From Flavobacterium sp. 83 (GTDB taxonomy: Bacteria > Bacteroidota > Bacteroidia > Flavobacteriales > Flavobacteriaceae): a stretch of DNA of 64,000 bases. Where the stretch lies: NCBI RefSeq assembly GCF_000744835.1, contig NZ_JQMS01000001.1, forward strand, positions 3,720,001 through 3,784,000, given 5' to 3'. The notes beneath the pieces were generated by a model. The model did no database searches and was not told the DNA's origin. It saw nothing but the letters and a program-made list of their open reading frames with translations. This document shows, piece by piece, positions 55,424-64,000 of the stretch (positions within the stretch are counted from its first letter, which is position 1; each line of letters begins with the position of its first letter). The translations under genes and the position numbers were made by a program.

Positions 55424-58400
55424 ATGAAAGTTAAAGAACAAGGCCTTTATTTGCCCGAATTTGAACATGATAATTGTGGCGCAGGATTTATTTGTAATTT
55501 GAATGGAATTAAGTCTAATGATATTATTCATAAAGCACTTGATATCTTAATAAAGCTAGAGCATCGTGGAGCTGTAAGTGCAGATGGAAGAACAGGAGAT
55601 GGAGCTGGAATATTATTTGATATCCCACATATCTTTTTTAAAAAAGTATGTGATTTTGAAATTCCGGAAGCAAGACAATATGCAGTAGGAATGGTTTTTA
55701 TGCCTAAAAGCATTAACCAAGTAGCTTTTTGCAAAACAACTTTTGAAGATTCTATACGCAATCAAAATTTAGAAATCCTAGGATGGAGAGACGTCCCTGT
55801 TGACATTTCTAATTTAGGACAAATTGCAGCTGAAAAAGAGCCAACCGTAAAACAAGTTTTTGTTGGTAAAAATGGATTAGACATTACAGAACAACAATTT
55901 AACGCCAAAATGTTTGCTGCAAGAAAAATTGCAGAACATACAATAAGAAATTCAAGAACCTCAGAAAGTCATATGTTCTATTTTTCTAGTTTTTCAACAA
56001 CTACCATTATATATAAAGGTTTGTTGATGCCAGAAGACATTAGCCGTTACTATACTGATTTATCTGATACTGATTTAGTTACCAGATTAGCTTTGGTTCA
56101 CCAACGTTTTTCAACAAATACATTTCCTTCATGGGAATTAGCACAACCATTTAGATACATGTGTCATAATGGAGAAATCAATACCCTTCGTGGTAACATT
56201 AGCAGAATGCGTGCTCGTGAAGAATTGATGCAAAGTGATGTATTTGGCGATGATTTGAAAAAATTATTCCCTATTATATTAGAAGGAAAATCGGATTCAG
56301 CTTCTATGGATATGGTTGTCGAGTTGTTATTAATGACTGGACGTTCTTTACCAGAAGCAATGATGATGGTTGTTCCTGAAGCTTGGGAAAAACACCAAAC
56401 AATGTCGGAAGACAAAAAAGCATTTTACGAGTATAATGCTTGTATCATGGAGCCTTGGGATGGTCCAGCTTCTATACCTTTTACAGATGGTAACGTTATT
56501 GGTGCCTTATTAGATAGAAATGGTTTGAGACCATCTCGTTATACACTTACAAAAAGTGGCTTCGTAATTATGTCTTCAGAAATTGGTGTTCTTGACATCA
56601 AACCGGAAGATGTAGTACAACATGGTCGTTTAGAGCCAGGAAAAATGTTTTTGGTAGACATGAACGAAGGTAGAATCATTGAAGATGATGAAATCAAAAA
56701 TTCAGTAGTTACCAAACGTCCGTACAAAAAATGGTTAGATGAGAATTTATTGCAATTAGCTCAAATTCCTTATACTAATAATCCAATACCAACCGAAAAA
56801 ATAGACTTTGCTACTAGACAACGTTTATTTGGTTATACAATTGAGGATTTAAAAACAATCATAAACCCTATGGGAGCTCAAGGTAACGAAGCCTTAAGTT
56901 CTATGGGTAACGATACTCCATTAGCGGTTTTATCAGATCAACCACAATTATTATACAACTACTTCAAACAATTATTTGCTCAGGTTACCAACCCACCATT
57001 GGATGGTATTCGTGAAGAAATCATTACTGATATCAGCTTGGCAATTGGAGGAGATTTTAATATTTTTGATATTGAGCCTAAACATTGTAAGAAATTAAAA
57101 ATCCAGAATCCAGTTATTTCAAATGAGGATTTAGATAAAATAAGAAATATTGATCATGCTGATTTCAAATCGGTGACTATTTCTACTTTATACGATATCG
57201 AAAAAGGAGTAAATGGATTAGAACGCGCTTTGGAAAGAGCAGTTCAAGCTACTTTTAAAGCAGTTTCAGAAGGTTGCAATATTGTAATCATTTCAGATAG
57301 AGGTGTGAGCGAAAAAATGGCTCCAATACCTATGTTATTGGCTTGTTCTTATATTCATCATTCACTAAATATTCTAAAAGTTCGTTCGAAATTTGGAATC
57401 ATAATTGAATCTGCTGAACCACGTGAACCACATCATTTTGCATTATTATTTGGTTATGGCGCAAGTGCAATAAATCCTTATATGGTAAATGAGATTATTC
57501 ATGACCAAGTTAACGAAGGTTTTATTACTGGTGTAAAAGCAGATTATGCGATTAAAAATTATAATAAAGCGATTGCAAAAGGAATTCTTAAAATCATGAA
57601 TAAGATTGGTATCTCTACTTTACATTCGTATAGAGCTGCTCAAATTTTTGAAATTTTAGGATTAAATAAAACATTCACTTCTAAATATTTCCCTTATACC
57701 CCTTCTAGAATTGAAGGAATTGGTCTAATGGAAGTGGAAAAAGAAATCAAAAAAAGATATCAAAAAGCTTTCCCAAATTCAAAAGTGGCCAATTTATTGT
57801 CACTTGAAATTGGAGGAATCTACAGATGGAGAAGAACCGGGGAAAAACACATGTTCAACCCAACAACTATTTCTAAGTTACAACAGGCAGTTAGATTAAA
57901 TAGCCCAGAAAGTTATAAGGAATACTCCAATATGGTCAATGACCAAAGTAAAAACCTAATGACTATTAGAGGTTTATTTGAATTCAATAATTTAGATCCA
58001 ATTTCTATTGACGAAGTAGAACCTTGGACAGAAATTGTGAAAAAATTCAAAACTGGAGCCATGTCTTATGGATCTATCAGTCAGGAAGCCCACGAAAACT
58101 TGGCAATTGCCATGAATAGAATTGGTGGAAAAAGTAATTCTGGAGAAGGTGGAGAAGATCCTAAACGTTTCCAAAAAGACTTAAATGGTGATTCTAGAAA
58201 TAGTGCTATTAAACAAGTTGCTTCTGGAAGATTTGGAGTGTCTATCAACTATTTGACAAATGCCAGAGAGATTCAAATAAAAATGGCTCAAGGTGCAAAA
58301 CCTGGAGAAGGTGGACAATTACCAGGAGAGAAAGTAGTGCCTTGGATTGCTGCTGTAAGAAATTCAACTCCTTATGTTGGACTAATTTCGCCTCCGCCAC

Positions 58401-59938
58401 ATCACGATATTTACTCTATTGAAGATTTATCACAATTGATTTTTGATTTAAAAAATGCCAATCGTGAAGCACGTATTAACGTTAAGTTAGTTTCTGAAGT
58501 TGGTGTTGGAACAATCGCTGCCGGTGTTGCTAAAGCAAAAGCTGATGTGATCTTGATTTCAGGATACGATGGAGGTACTGGTGCTGCACCATTAACTTCA
58601 CTACAACATACAGGTATTCCTTGGGAACTTGGACTTGCCGAAGCACAACAAACTTTAATCTTAAATGATTTAAGAAGTCGTGTAGTTTTAGAATGTGACG
58701 GACAATTAAAAACAGGACGTGATGTAGCTATCGCTGCTTTACTTGGAGCTGAAGAATTTGGTTTTGCAACAGCACCGTTAGTAGCGTCTGGTTGTATCAT
58801 GATGAGAGCTTGCCACTTGAACACCTGTCCAGTTGGTATCGCTACTCAAGATCCAGAATTGAGAAAAAATTTCAAAGGAACTCCAGAGCACATCATTAAC
58901 TTCATGTATTTTATTGCTGAGGAGTTAAGAGAAATTATGGCGCAACTAGGATTTAGAACACTAAAAGAAATGGTGGGACAATCTCAAAAATTGAATGTCA
59001 ACAAAGCTATTAAACATTATAAAGCAAGTGGATTAGATTTATCTACCATTTTATATAAACCAGAAAAAGCTAAAGTTGTTCCAAATCATAATACAACAAC
59101 ACAAGATCATGCTTTAGATAATGTACTTGATTTTGAAATTATAAAAGCAGCTATTCCTTCTATTTATAGAAAAGAAAAAACAAGAGTTACTTTTGATATC
59201 AAAAACACGGATCGTTCTGTTGGTGCAATATTAAGTAATGAAATTTCAAAAATATATGGTGCACAAGGTTTACCGGAAGACACGATATTAGTAGATTTTG
59301 AAGGTTCTGCCGGACAAAGTTTTGGTGCTTTTGCAACCAATGGTCTATCATTCAAAATTCATGGAAACTGTAATGATTATTTAGGAAAAGGGCTTTCAGG
59401 TGGTAAATTGATTATCAAAGTCCCTCCTACTGCAACATTCAAACCAGAAGAAAACATAATAATTGGTAATGTTGCGCTTTATGGAGCAATTACCGGTGAA
59501 GCTTATATCAATGGTATGGCTGGAGAACGTTTTTGTGTTAGAAATTCTGGAGCAACTGCAGTTGTTGAAGGAATTGGAGATCATGGATGCGAATATATGA
59601 CTGGAGGTACTGTTGTAGTTCTTGGGAAAACCGGAAGAAATTTTGCTGCTGGTATGAGTGGTGGTATTGCTTATGTTTTTGATCCAAATAAAAAATTCGA
59701 TGCTACTGTATGTAATATGGAAATGGTTGCTTTTGAAACATTAGAAGAAGAGGATATAACTAAACTGAGACGTTTAATTAAAAATCATTCTATGTATACA
59801 AATAGTCCATTGGCAAAAAGAATTTTGGCTGATTGGGAAAATCAACAAAAACACTTTATAAAAGTAATGCCGACTGATTACAAAAAAGCATTGAAAAGAT
59901 TAGCAGAAGAAAAGAAAATTGAAGAACTAATAGCATAG
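55424..59938 (+). CDS. gltB: Glutamate synthase large subunit
   Basis: 1504 residues, normal length. It makes two glutamates from glutamine and 2-oxoglutarate. The glutaminase nucleophile is Cys18 (NCGAGF), exposed after removal of the short propeptide. The central domain, FMN/2-oxoglutarate barrel ([19 protein letters not shown]) and [3Fe-4S] ligands C-x5-C-x4-C (in [15 protein letters not shown]) are present; the C-terminal GltB helix domain ([18 protein letters not shown]) ends the chain. gltD follows after 2 bases. Confidence 0.98.
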   Translation: MKVKEQGLYLPEFEHDNCGAGFICNLNGIKSNDIIHKALDILIKLEHRGAVSADGRTGDGAGILFDIPHIFFKKVCDFEIPEARQYAVGMVFMPKSINQVAFCKTTFEDSIRNQNLEILGWRDVPVDISNLGQIAAEKEPTVKQVFVGKNGLDITEQQFNAKMFAARKIAEHTIRNSRTSESHMFYFSSFSTTTIIYKGLLMPEDISRYYTDLSDTDLVTRLALVHQRFSTNTFPSWELAQPFRYMCHNGEINTLRGNISRMRAREELMQSDVFGDDLKKLFPIILEGKSDSASMDMVVELLLMTGRSLPEAMMMVVPEAWEKHQTMSEDKKAFYEYNACIMEPWDGPASIPFTDGNVIGALLDRNGLRPSRYTLTKSGFVIMSSEIGVLDIKPEDVVQHGRLEPGKMFLVDMNEGRIIEDDEIKNSVVTKRPYKKWLDENLLQLAQIPYTNNPIPTEKIDFATRQRLFGYTIEDLKTIINPMGAQGNEALSSMGNDTPLAVLSDQPQLLYNYFKQLFAQVTNPPLDGIREEIITDISLAIGGDFNIFDIEPKHCKKLKIQNPVISNEDLDKIRNIDHADFKSVTISTLYDIEKGVNGLERALERAVQATFKAVSEGCNIVIISDRGVSEKMAPIPMLLACSYIHHSLNILKVRSKFGIIIESAEPREPHHFALLFGYGASAINPYMVNEIIHDQVNEGFITGVKADYAIKNYNKAIAKGILKIMNKIGISTLHSYRAAQIFEILGLNKTFTSKYFPYTPSRIEGIGLMEVEKEIKKRYQKAFPNSKVANLLSLEIGGIYRWRRTGEKHMFNPTTISKLQQAVRLNSPESYKEYSNMVNDQSKNLMTIRGLFEFNNLDPISIDEVEPWTEIVKKFKTGAMSYGSISQEAHENLAIAMNRIGGKSNSGEGGEDPKRFQKDLNGDSRNSAIKQVASGRFGVSINYLTNAREIQIKMAQGAKPGEGGQLPGEKVVPWIAAVRNSTPYVGLISPPPHHDIYSIEDLSQLIFDLKNANREARINVKLVSEVGVGTIAAGVAKAKADVILISGYDGGTGAAPLTSLQHTGIPWELGLAEAQQTLILNDLRSRVVLECDGQLKTGRDVAIAALLGAEEFGFATAPLVASGCIMMRACHLNTCPVGIATQDPELRKNFKGTPEHIINFMYFIAEELREIMAQLGFRTLKEMVGQSQKLNVNKAIKHYKASGLDLSTILYKPEKAKVVPNHNTTTQDHALDNVLDFEIIKAAIPSIYRKEKTRVTFDIKNTDRSVGAILSNEISKIYGAQGLPEDTILVDFEGSAGQSFGAFATNGLSFKIHGNCNDYLGKGLSGGKLIIKVPPTATFKPEENIIIGNVALYGAITGEAYINGMAGERFCVRNSGATAVVEGIGDHGCEYMTGGTVVVLGKTGRNFAAGMSGGIAYVFDPNKKFDATVCNMEMVAFETLEEEDITKLRRLIKNHSMYTNSPLAKRILADWENQQKHFIKVMPTDYKKALKRLAEEKKIEELIA

Positions 59939-59940
59939 TC

Positions 59941-61395
59941 ATGGGTAAGATAGGTGGATTTAAAGAATATAGTAGAACTGACGAAAATAATATAGCTGTT
60001 GTAGAACGTGTATCAAACTATAATGAGTTTACAATTCCGTTAGCAAAAGATAAAATAAAAGAACAAGGATCAAGATGTATGGATTGTGGAATTCCTTTTT
60101 GCCATAGTGCTTGTCCGTTAGGAAATTTAATTCCTGATTTTAATGACATGGTGCATCAAGAAGAATGGGAAAGTGCATTGGAGATCTTACAATCTACAAA
60201 CAATTTCCCTGAATTCACAGGAAGATTATGTCCTGCTCCATGCGAAAAGTCATGTGTTTTAGGTATAATCAGTGAACCAGTAGCTATTGAAAATATTGAA
60301 AAAAATATTATCGAAAGAGGTTTCGCAGAAGGATGGATAAAACCACAAATTCCAGCGATAAGAACTGGCAAAACGGTAGCTGTCATAGGCTCTGGCCCTG
60401 CTGGTTTAGCGGCTGCACAACAATTAAATCGTGCAGGACATACCGTTACCGTTTTTGAAAGAGATAATGCTATTGGTGGATTATTACGTTACGGAATTCC
60501 TAATTTCAAATTAGAAAAAGGAATTATTGACAGACGTGTTGCTGTTTTAGAAGCTGAAGGAATTGTATTTAAAACCAATGTAAACGTTGGAGTAAATTTA
60601 AGTATTGAAGAATTAAATTCTTTTGATTCAATCGTACTATGTGGTGGTGCAACTGAAAGAAGAAGCTTACCTACAAAAGGAATTGAAAGCAAAGGAGTTG
60701 TTCAGGCAATGGACTTTTTAACACAACAAACTAAAGTATTATACGGAGAATCTATACCAGATCAAATCAAAGCAACTGGTAAAGATGTTATCGTTATTGG
60801 CGGTGGAGATACTGGTTCAGATTGTGTTGGGACTTCAAACAGACACGGTGCAAAATCAGTTACTAATTTTGAGATTTTACCAAAACCACCAGTTGGAAGA
60901 AGTGAAACTACTCCTTGGCCTTTTTGGCCATTACAATTGAAAACTTCATCTTCTCATGAAGAAGGTTGTGACAGAAACTGGTTAATCAATACCAAAGAAT
61001 TCATTTCTAACGAAAAAGGAGAATTAACAGGATTAAAAACTGTTGAAGTAGCTTGGAAAATGACACCTGGTCAAAGACCTGAATTGATAGAAAAAGAAGG
61101 ATCAGAAAAAATTTGGCCTTGTGATTTAGCTTTACTAGCACTTGGATTTACAGGTCCTGAAAAAACATTAAGTGATCAATTAGGATTGGAAGTAGACTTT
61201 AGAAGTAACTATAAAGCAAATAATTATCAAACAAATGTAGCTCATATATTTACTGCCGGTGACATGAGAAGAGGACAATCACTGATTGTTTGGGCAATAT
61301 CTGAAGGTCGTGAAGCTGCTCGAGAAGTAGATAATTATTTAATGGGTTTCACAAATTTACCAACTAAAGGTAATGGTGATTTACCTAGTTTATAA
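59941..61395 (+). CDS. gltD: Glutamate synthase small subunit
   Basis: 484 residues. It supplies electrons from NADPH through FAD and [4Fe-4S] clusters to GltB. Cys-rich N-terminus (CMDCGIPFCHSACPLGN, CPAPCEKSC), FAD-binding GSGPAGLAAAQ, NADP-binding GGGDTGSDCVG, and the typical GHKPxxE-like end AGDMRRGQSLIVWAISEGR. It is 2 bases from gltB, so the two are strictly co-translated. Confidence 0.98.
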   Translation: MGKIGGFKEYSRTDENNIAVVERVSNYNEFTIPLAKDKIKEQGSRCMDCGIPFCHSACPLGNLIPDFNDMVHQEEWESALEILQSTNNFPEFTGRLCPAPCEKSCVLGIISEPVAIENIEKNIIERGFAEGWIKPQIPAIRTGKTVAVIGSGPAGLAAAQQLNRAGHTVTVFERDNAIGGLLRYGIPNFKLEKGIIDRRVAVLEAEGIVFKTNVNVGVNLSIEELNSFDSIVLCGGATERRSLPTKGIESKGVVQAMDFLTQQTKVLYGESIPDQIKATGKDVIVIGGGDTGSDCVGTSNRHGAKSVTNFEILPKPPVGRSETTPWPFWPLQLKTSSSHEEGCDRNWLINTKEFISNEKGELTGLKTVEVAWKMTPGQRPELIEKEGSEKIWPCDLALLALGFTGPEKTLSDQLGLEVDFRSNYKANNYQTNVAHIFTAGDMRRGQSLIVWAISEGREAAREVDNYLMGFTNLPTKGNGDLPSL

Positions 61396-61411
61396 TAAAA
61401 AATAATTTTGT

Positions 61412-61450
61412 AAAATCCCTTGATAAAAATAATTATCAAGGGATTTTTAT
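61412..61450 (+). terminator. Rho-independent terminator after gltBD
   Basis: 14-bp stem AAATCCCTTGATAA/TTATCAAGGGATTT (61413-61426 with 61433-61446) with T-run. Confidence 0.88.
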
Positions 61451-61468
61451 TTTCATAAAAGTTATAAA

Positions 61469-61492
61469 AAACAAACAAACAAACAAACAAAC
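61469..61492 (+). repeat. (AAAC)6 microsatellite
   Basis: Six AAAC units in the 185-base gap between gltD and lysA, about 60 bases upstream of the lysA -33 element. Confidence 0.85.
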
Positions 61493-61554
61493 CTTATTAA
61501 ATGTTACATTAATAACATTTTGTTATATTTTGTTAAAACCCATACTTTTATTTG

Positions 61555-61582
61555 TTTGTATTGATAAAGAATAATAAATTTG
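61555..61582 (+). promoter_or_regulatory. lysA promoter
   Basis: TTTG at 61555-61558, 16-base spacer and TAAATTTG at 61575-61582, a full match to the -33/-7 consensus; it overlaps the seven open codons before ATG 61601, so those are not translated. Confidence 0.65.
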
Positions 61583-61600
61583 CCTAAAAATAGAATCAAA

Positions 61601-62830
61601 ATGCAAGGAAAAGACTTATTACAATTAGCAGAACAATTCGGTAGTCCGTTATATGTTTATGATGCTGAAAAAATACAATCTCAATACAATAGATTAACAA
61701 AAGCTTTTTCAAAAGTAGATAAGTTGCGCATTAATTATGCAATGAAGGCACTTTCAAATGTAGCCATCCTTCAATTACTAAAAGAAATGGGATCTGGATT
61801 AGACACCGTATCCATTCAAGAAGTATTGTTAGGACTTCATGCAGGATATGAGCCTGAAAAAATATTCTACACGCCTAATGGAGTTTCTTTGGAAGAAATT
61901 GAAGAAGTTTCTGCTATGGGAGTACAAATCAACATAGATAACTTATCCATTTTAGAACAGTTTGGTACAAAATATCCATCCGTACCAGTTTGTATCCGTA
62001 TAAATCCGCACGTAATGGCGGGTGGAAATGCAAATATTTCTGTCGGTCATATTGATAGTAAATTTGGTATTTCAGTTCATCAATTACCTCATTTAGTTCG
62101 TATTGTAGAAAATACAAAAATGAATATTGTTGGTATACACATGCACACTGGTTCTGATATTCTTGACATAGAAGTATTTTTATATGCAGCAGAGATCTTA
62201 TTTGATGCCGCAAAAAACTTCAAGAATCTTGAATTTTTAGACTTTGGAAGTGGTTTTAAAGTGCCATACAAAAAGGATGATATCGAAACCGACATTGAAG
62301 AATTAGGAAAGAAACTTTCAAAAAGATTCAATGCTTTTTGTACAGAATACGGTAAAGAATTAACATTAATATTTGAACCTGGTAAATTTCTGGTAAGTGA
62401 AGCTGGTTTCTTTTTAGCCAAAGTTAATGTAGTAAAACAAACCACATCAACAGTTTTTGCAGGAATAGATAGTGGTTTTAATCACTTAATTAGACCAATG
62501 TTTTATGGTTCACAACATCATATTGAAAACATATCACACCCAAAAGGAAAAGAACGTTTTTATTCAGTTGTAGGATATATTTGTGAAACTGATACTTTTG
62601 CAAATAATAGAAGAATATCTGAAATAAAAGAAGGCGATATTTTATGTTTTAGAAATGCAGGTGCCTATTGTTTTTCTATGGCATCTAATTATAATTCAAG
62701 ATACAAACCAGCAGAAGTGTTGTGGATGAAAGGTGAAGGGCACTTAATTCGAGCGCACGAAACCTTTGAAGATTTATTAAAAAATCAAATTCCATTACCA
62801 ATATATGACACAACAGTTAAATATATATAA
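61601..62830 (+). CDS. lysA: Diaminopimelate decarboxylase
   Basis: 409 residues from ATG 61601. It decarboxylates meso-DAP to lysine with PLP. The PLP lysine is Lys49 in NYAMKA; HTGSDI, DFGSGF, EPGKFLV, the substrate Cys region YICETDTFA and the Tyr in AGAYCFSMASNYN follow in the usual order. No lysine riboswitch is visible in the short leader. A SIMPL-domain gene follows after 22 bases. Confidence 0.94.
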   Translation: MQGKDLLQLAEQFGSPLYVYDAEKIQSQYNRLTKAFSKVDKLRINYAMKALSNVAILQLLKEMGSGLDTVSIQEVLLGLHAGYEPEKIFYTPNGVSLEEIEEVSAMGVQINIDNLSILEQFGTKYPSVPVCIRINPHVMAGGNANISVGHIDSKFGISVHQLPHLVRIVENTKMNIVGIHMHTGSDILDIEVFLYAAEILFDAAKNFKNLEFLDFGSGFKVPYKKDDIETDIEELGKKLSKRFNAFCTEYGKELTLIFEPGKFLVSEAGFFLAKVNVVKQTTSTVFAGIDSGFNHLIRPMFYGSQHHIENISHPKGKERFYSVVGYICETDTFANNRRISEIKEGDILCFRNAGAYCFSMASNYNSRYKPAEVLWMKGEGHLIRAHETFEDLLKNQIPLPIYDTTVKYI

Positions 62831-62852
62831 TTATTAATTTTAAAATAGAATT

Positions 62853-63503
62853 ATGTCAAAACAGTTAAGTTTAATTATAGTAGCCTTAATTTTATCTTTA
62901 GGTCTTATTATTTCAACAACTATATTTTCTTACTCCTACTTTAATTTTGAAAAGGAAATAAATAGTTCTCATAAACAAAATTCGATTGTAGTTGTAGGAT
63001 TTGCCGAAAAAAATTTACTTTCCGATTTAGCGGTTTTAACAGGCTCTATAAATTCTGAAAATGAAATAATAAATTTTAAAAAATACCTTATCACGCAGGG
63101 TATAAAATTAGAAGAGATTACTTTTGATAAAAAATATTTTAAAATCCAATCAGAATTTGTACACAAAGTTGATAATTTATATAAAAATATTTCTATTTCT
63201 CAAAAATACAATGTAAAATTTGACAGACCTCAATTCTTTGTTAAAAATACAGAAGAAATAAAACTTAGTTTATTAGTAAGTGCTACTAAAAATGCTCGAG
63301 ATAAAGCAGATATTATTGCTAAAAGTTCAAATAATAAAATAGGAAACCTTGTTAGTTCAGACACCGAAAAGGTAACTTATAGTAATATAAATTCTGAAAC
63401 AGAATATATAAATCCAAATGAACTTGATATTTTTTCAAAACAAAAGAAAATTAAAATGTATATTAAACAAGAATATCTTTTTGAAAACAGAAGTTTAGAA
63501 TAA
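62853..63503 (+). CDS. SIMPL domain-containing membrane-anchored protein
   Basis: 216 residues. One N-terminal membrane helix (about 7-28) anchors a periplasmic domain with the SIMPL/DUF541 pattern: SIVVVGFAEKNLLSDLAVLTG at about 44-64 and the hallmark SATKNARDKADIIAKSSNNKIG near 145-166. The biochemical function is unknown. It is probably cotranscribed with lysA, though a functional link is not evident. Confidence 0.8.
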   Translation: MSKQLSLIIVALILSLGLIISTTIFSYSYFNFEKEINSSHKQNSIVVVGFAEKNLLSDLAVLTGSINSENEIINFKKYLITQGIKLEEITFDKKYFKIQSEFVHKVDNLYKNISISQKYNVKFDRPQFFVKNTEEIKLSLLVSATKNARDKADIIAKSSNNKIGNLVSSDTEKVTYSNINSETEYINPNELDIFSKQKKIKMYIKQEYLFENRSLE

Positions 63504-63584
63504 TATATTTGCTTTTATACCAACAAGCTATTTCTTATACAAAGTCAAATCTCTGGCTTGTTTAAAACCCCGCACTAAATAAAG

Positions 63585-63622
63585 AATCCCATTTCATTGT
63601 TCATTGAAATGGGATTTTTTTT
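63585..63622. terminator. Bidirectional terminator
   Basis: 12-bp stem AATCCCATTTCA/TGAAATGGGATT (63585-63596 with 63605-63616), T-run on the plus strand, between convergent genes. Confidence 0.85.
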
Positions 63623-63663
63623 ATATACTAATTAGCATTATTTATAATATAAACTAAATATTT

Positions 63664-64000
63664 TTATTTCACATCTAGTACTTCTTCCAAAACATTAGCT
63701 TCTGTTCCGTTTGGAAGAGGAATTTTTATTTTTTGAGCAATAGTAGGTGCTATTTGTGTGATAAATTTCTTTGCAAATGATTCACCATGCTTAACATGCC
63801 AACCGTAGAATATTGCCGGTACATGTGTATCGTAGCTATATGGTGTTCCATGTGATGTGCCAGTCCCTTGATATTCTATATAGGCAGCCTTATCCAGAAT
63901 GACAACATCACCATCTTGTGTTGCATCGTATCCTTTAGTTATCAAATTAAGATAATAATCATTTCCAGTAGAACCAAGAATTTCTTCTTCAGTATAAACT
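63664..64000 (-). CDS. Alkaline phosphatase PafA-like, C-terminal part
   Basis: The frame runs open to the right edge, so the start lies outside; 112 residues are visible. QGTGTSHGTPYSYDTHVPAIFYGW matches the zinc-binding His loop (GTTHGSPYNYD) of PafA, the periplasmic alkaline phosphatase of Flavobacteria and relatives, followed by the conserved end DIAPTIA-like TQIAPTIAQKIKIPLPNG. The catalytic Thr and other zinc ligands are outside the window. Confidence 0.85.
   Translation of the reverse strand, partial: VYTEEEILGSTGNDYYLNLITKGYDATQDGDVVILDKAAYIEYQGTGTSHGTPYSYDTHVPAIFYGWHVKHGESFAKKFITQIAPTIAQKIKIPLPNGTEANVLEEVLDVK

Noticed and set aside
61469..61492. AAAC repeats as the start of a CRISPR array
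   Set aside because: The unit is only four bases, with no spacers and no cas genes.

Overview
The window is a chromosomal segment of a Bacteroidota bacterium, almost certainly Flavobacterium or a close Flavobacteriaceae relative. The evidence is low GC, near absence of Shine-Dalgarno sequences, many promoters of the TAnnTTTG type, and lineage-typical genes: Pur-alpha-like DUF3276, DUF5723, DUF4249, long NusB, cyclophilin-FKBP fusion, FecI/FecR with a large TonB receptor, monomeric isocitrate dehydrogenase and a PafA-like phosphatase. I see no tRNA, rRNA, CRISPR array, prophage, or recognisable defence or secondary-metabolite cluster. Most of the segment is housekeeping DNA.

Layout. 1-9 kb: tail of a probable polysaccharide deacetylase, a KefB-like antiporter, guaB, a P-type ATPase, and a DUF5723/lipoprotein pair. 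9-14.6 kb: HMG-CoA lyase, pyrD, an alpha/beta hydrolase, a DUF1003 protein, pepT and a YdeI-like gene that starts directly after the pepT stop. 14.8-16.7 kb: a Lys/Ala-rich histone-tail-like protein and a 1.26 kb insertion sequence with 19-bp perfect inverted ends, whose transposase appears to need a -1 frameshift. 16.7-25.5 kb: yajC-nusB, leucine dehydrogenase, ABC exporter, DUF3276, MgtA-type ATPase, RBBP9-like hydrolase and CsaA. 25.7-32.4 kb: redoxin, hydrolase, PPIase fusion, trmD, rplS and icd. 32.5-35.8 kb: a TonB receptor/DUF4249 lipoprotein pair. 36-37.7 kb: thiamine pyrophosphokinase and rlmF. 38.1-43.6 kb: ECF sigma, FecR and an STN-containing TonB receptor, a trans-envelope signalling unit. 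43.7-52 kb: uvrB, a TerB-like gene, a secreted repeat protein, an esterase/dipeptide epimerase/alpha-oxoamine-synthase-like operon, a DUF1456/NAD-binding pair, an EEP-fold protein and an IS256-type scar. 52-64 kb: selO, sucC, gltBD, lysA, a SIMPL protein and the C-terminus of a PafA-like alkaline phosphatase.

The genes serve nucleotide synthesis (guaB, pyrD), nitrogen and amino-acid metabolism (gltBD, leucine dehydrogenase, lysA, HMG-CoA lyase), the TCA cycle (icd, sucC), RNA modification and translation (trmD, rplS, rlmF, nusB), ion homeostasis (KefB-like, two P-type ATPases) and TonB-dependent uptake.

The most interesting non-textbook signals are: a three-copy intergenic structured repeat with conserved ends and a sequence-variable, base-paired middle; the A AAA AAC frameshift site and guarding terminator of the IS; two neighbouring gene pairs in which a non-ATG start abuts the upstream TAA in the same frame; apparently leaderless transcripts for rlmF and HMG-CoA lyase; an uncharacterised epimerase/AOS-fold operon; and a P-type ATPase and an antiporter with unusual architecture. 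None of these amounts to proof of a wholly new system.
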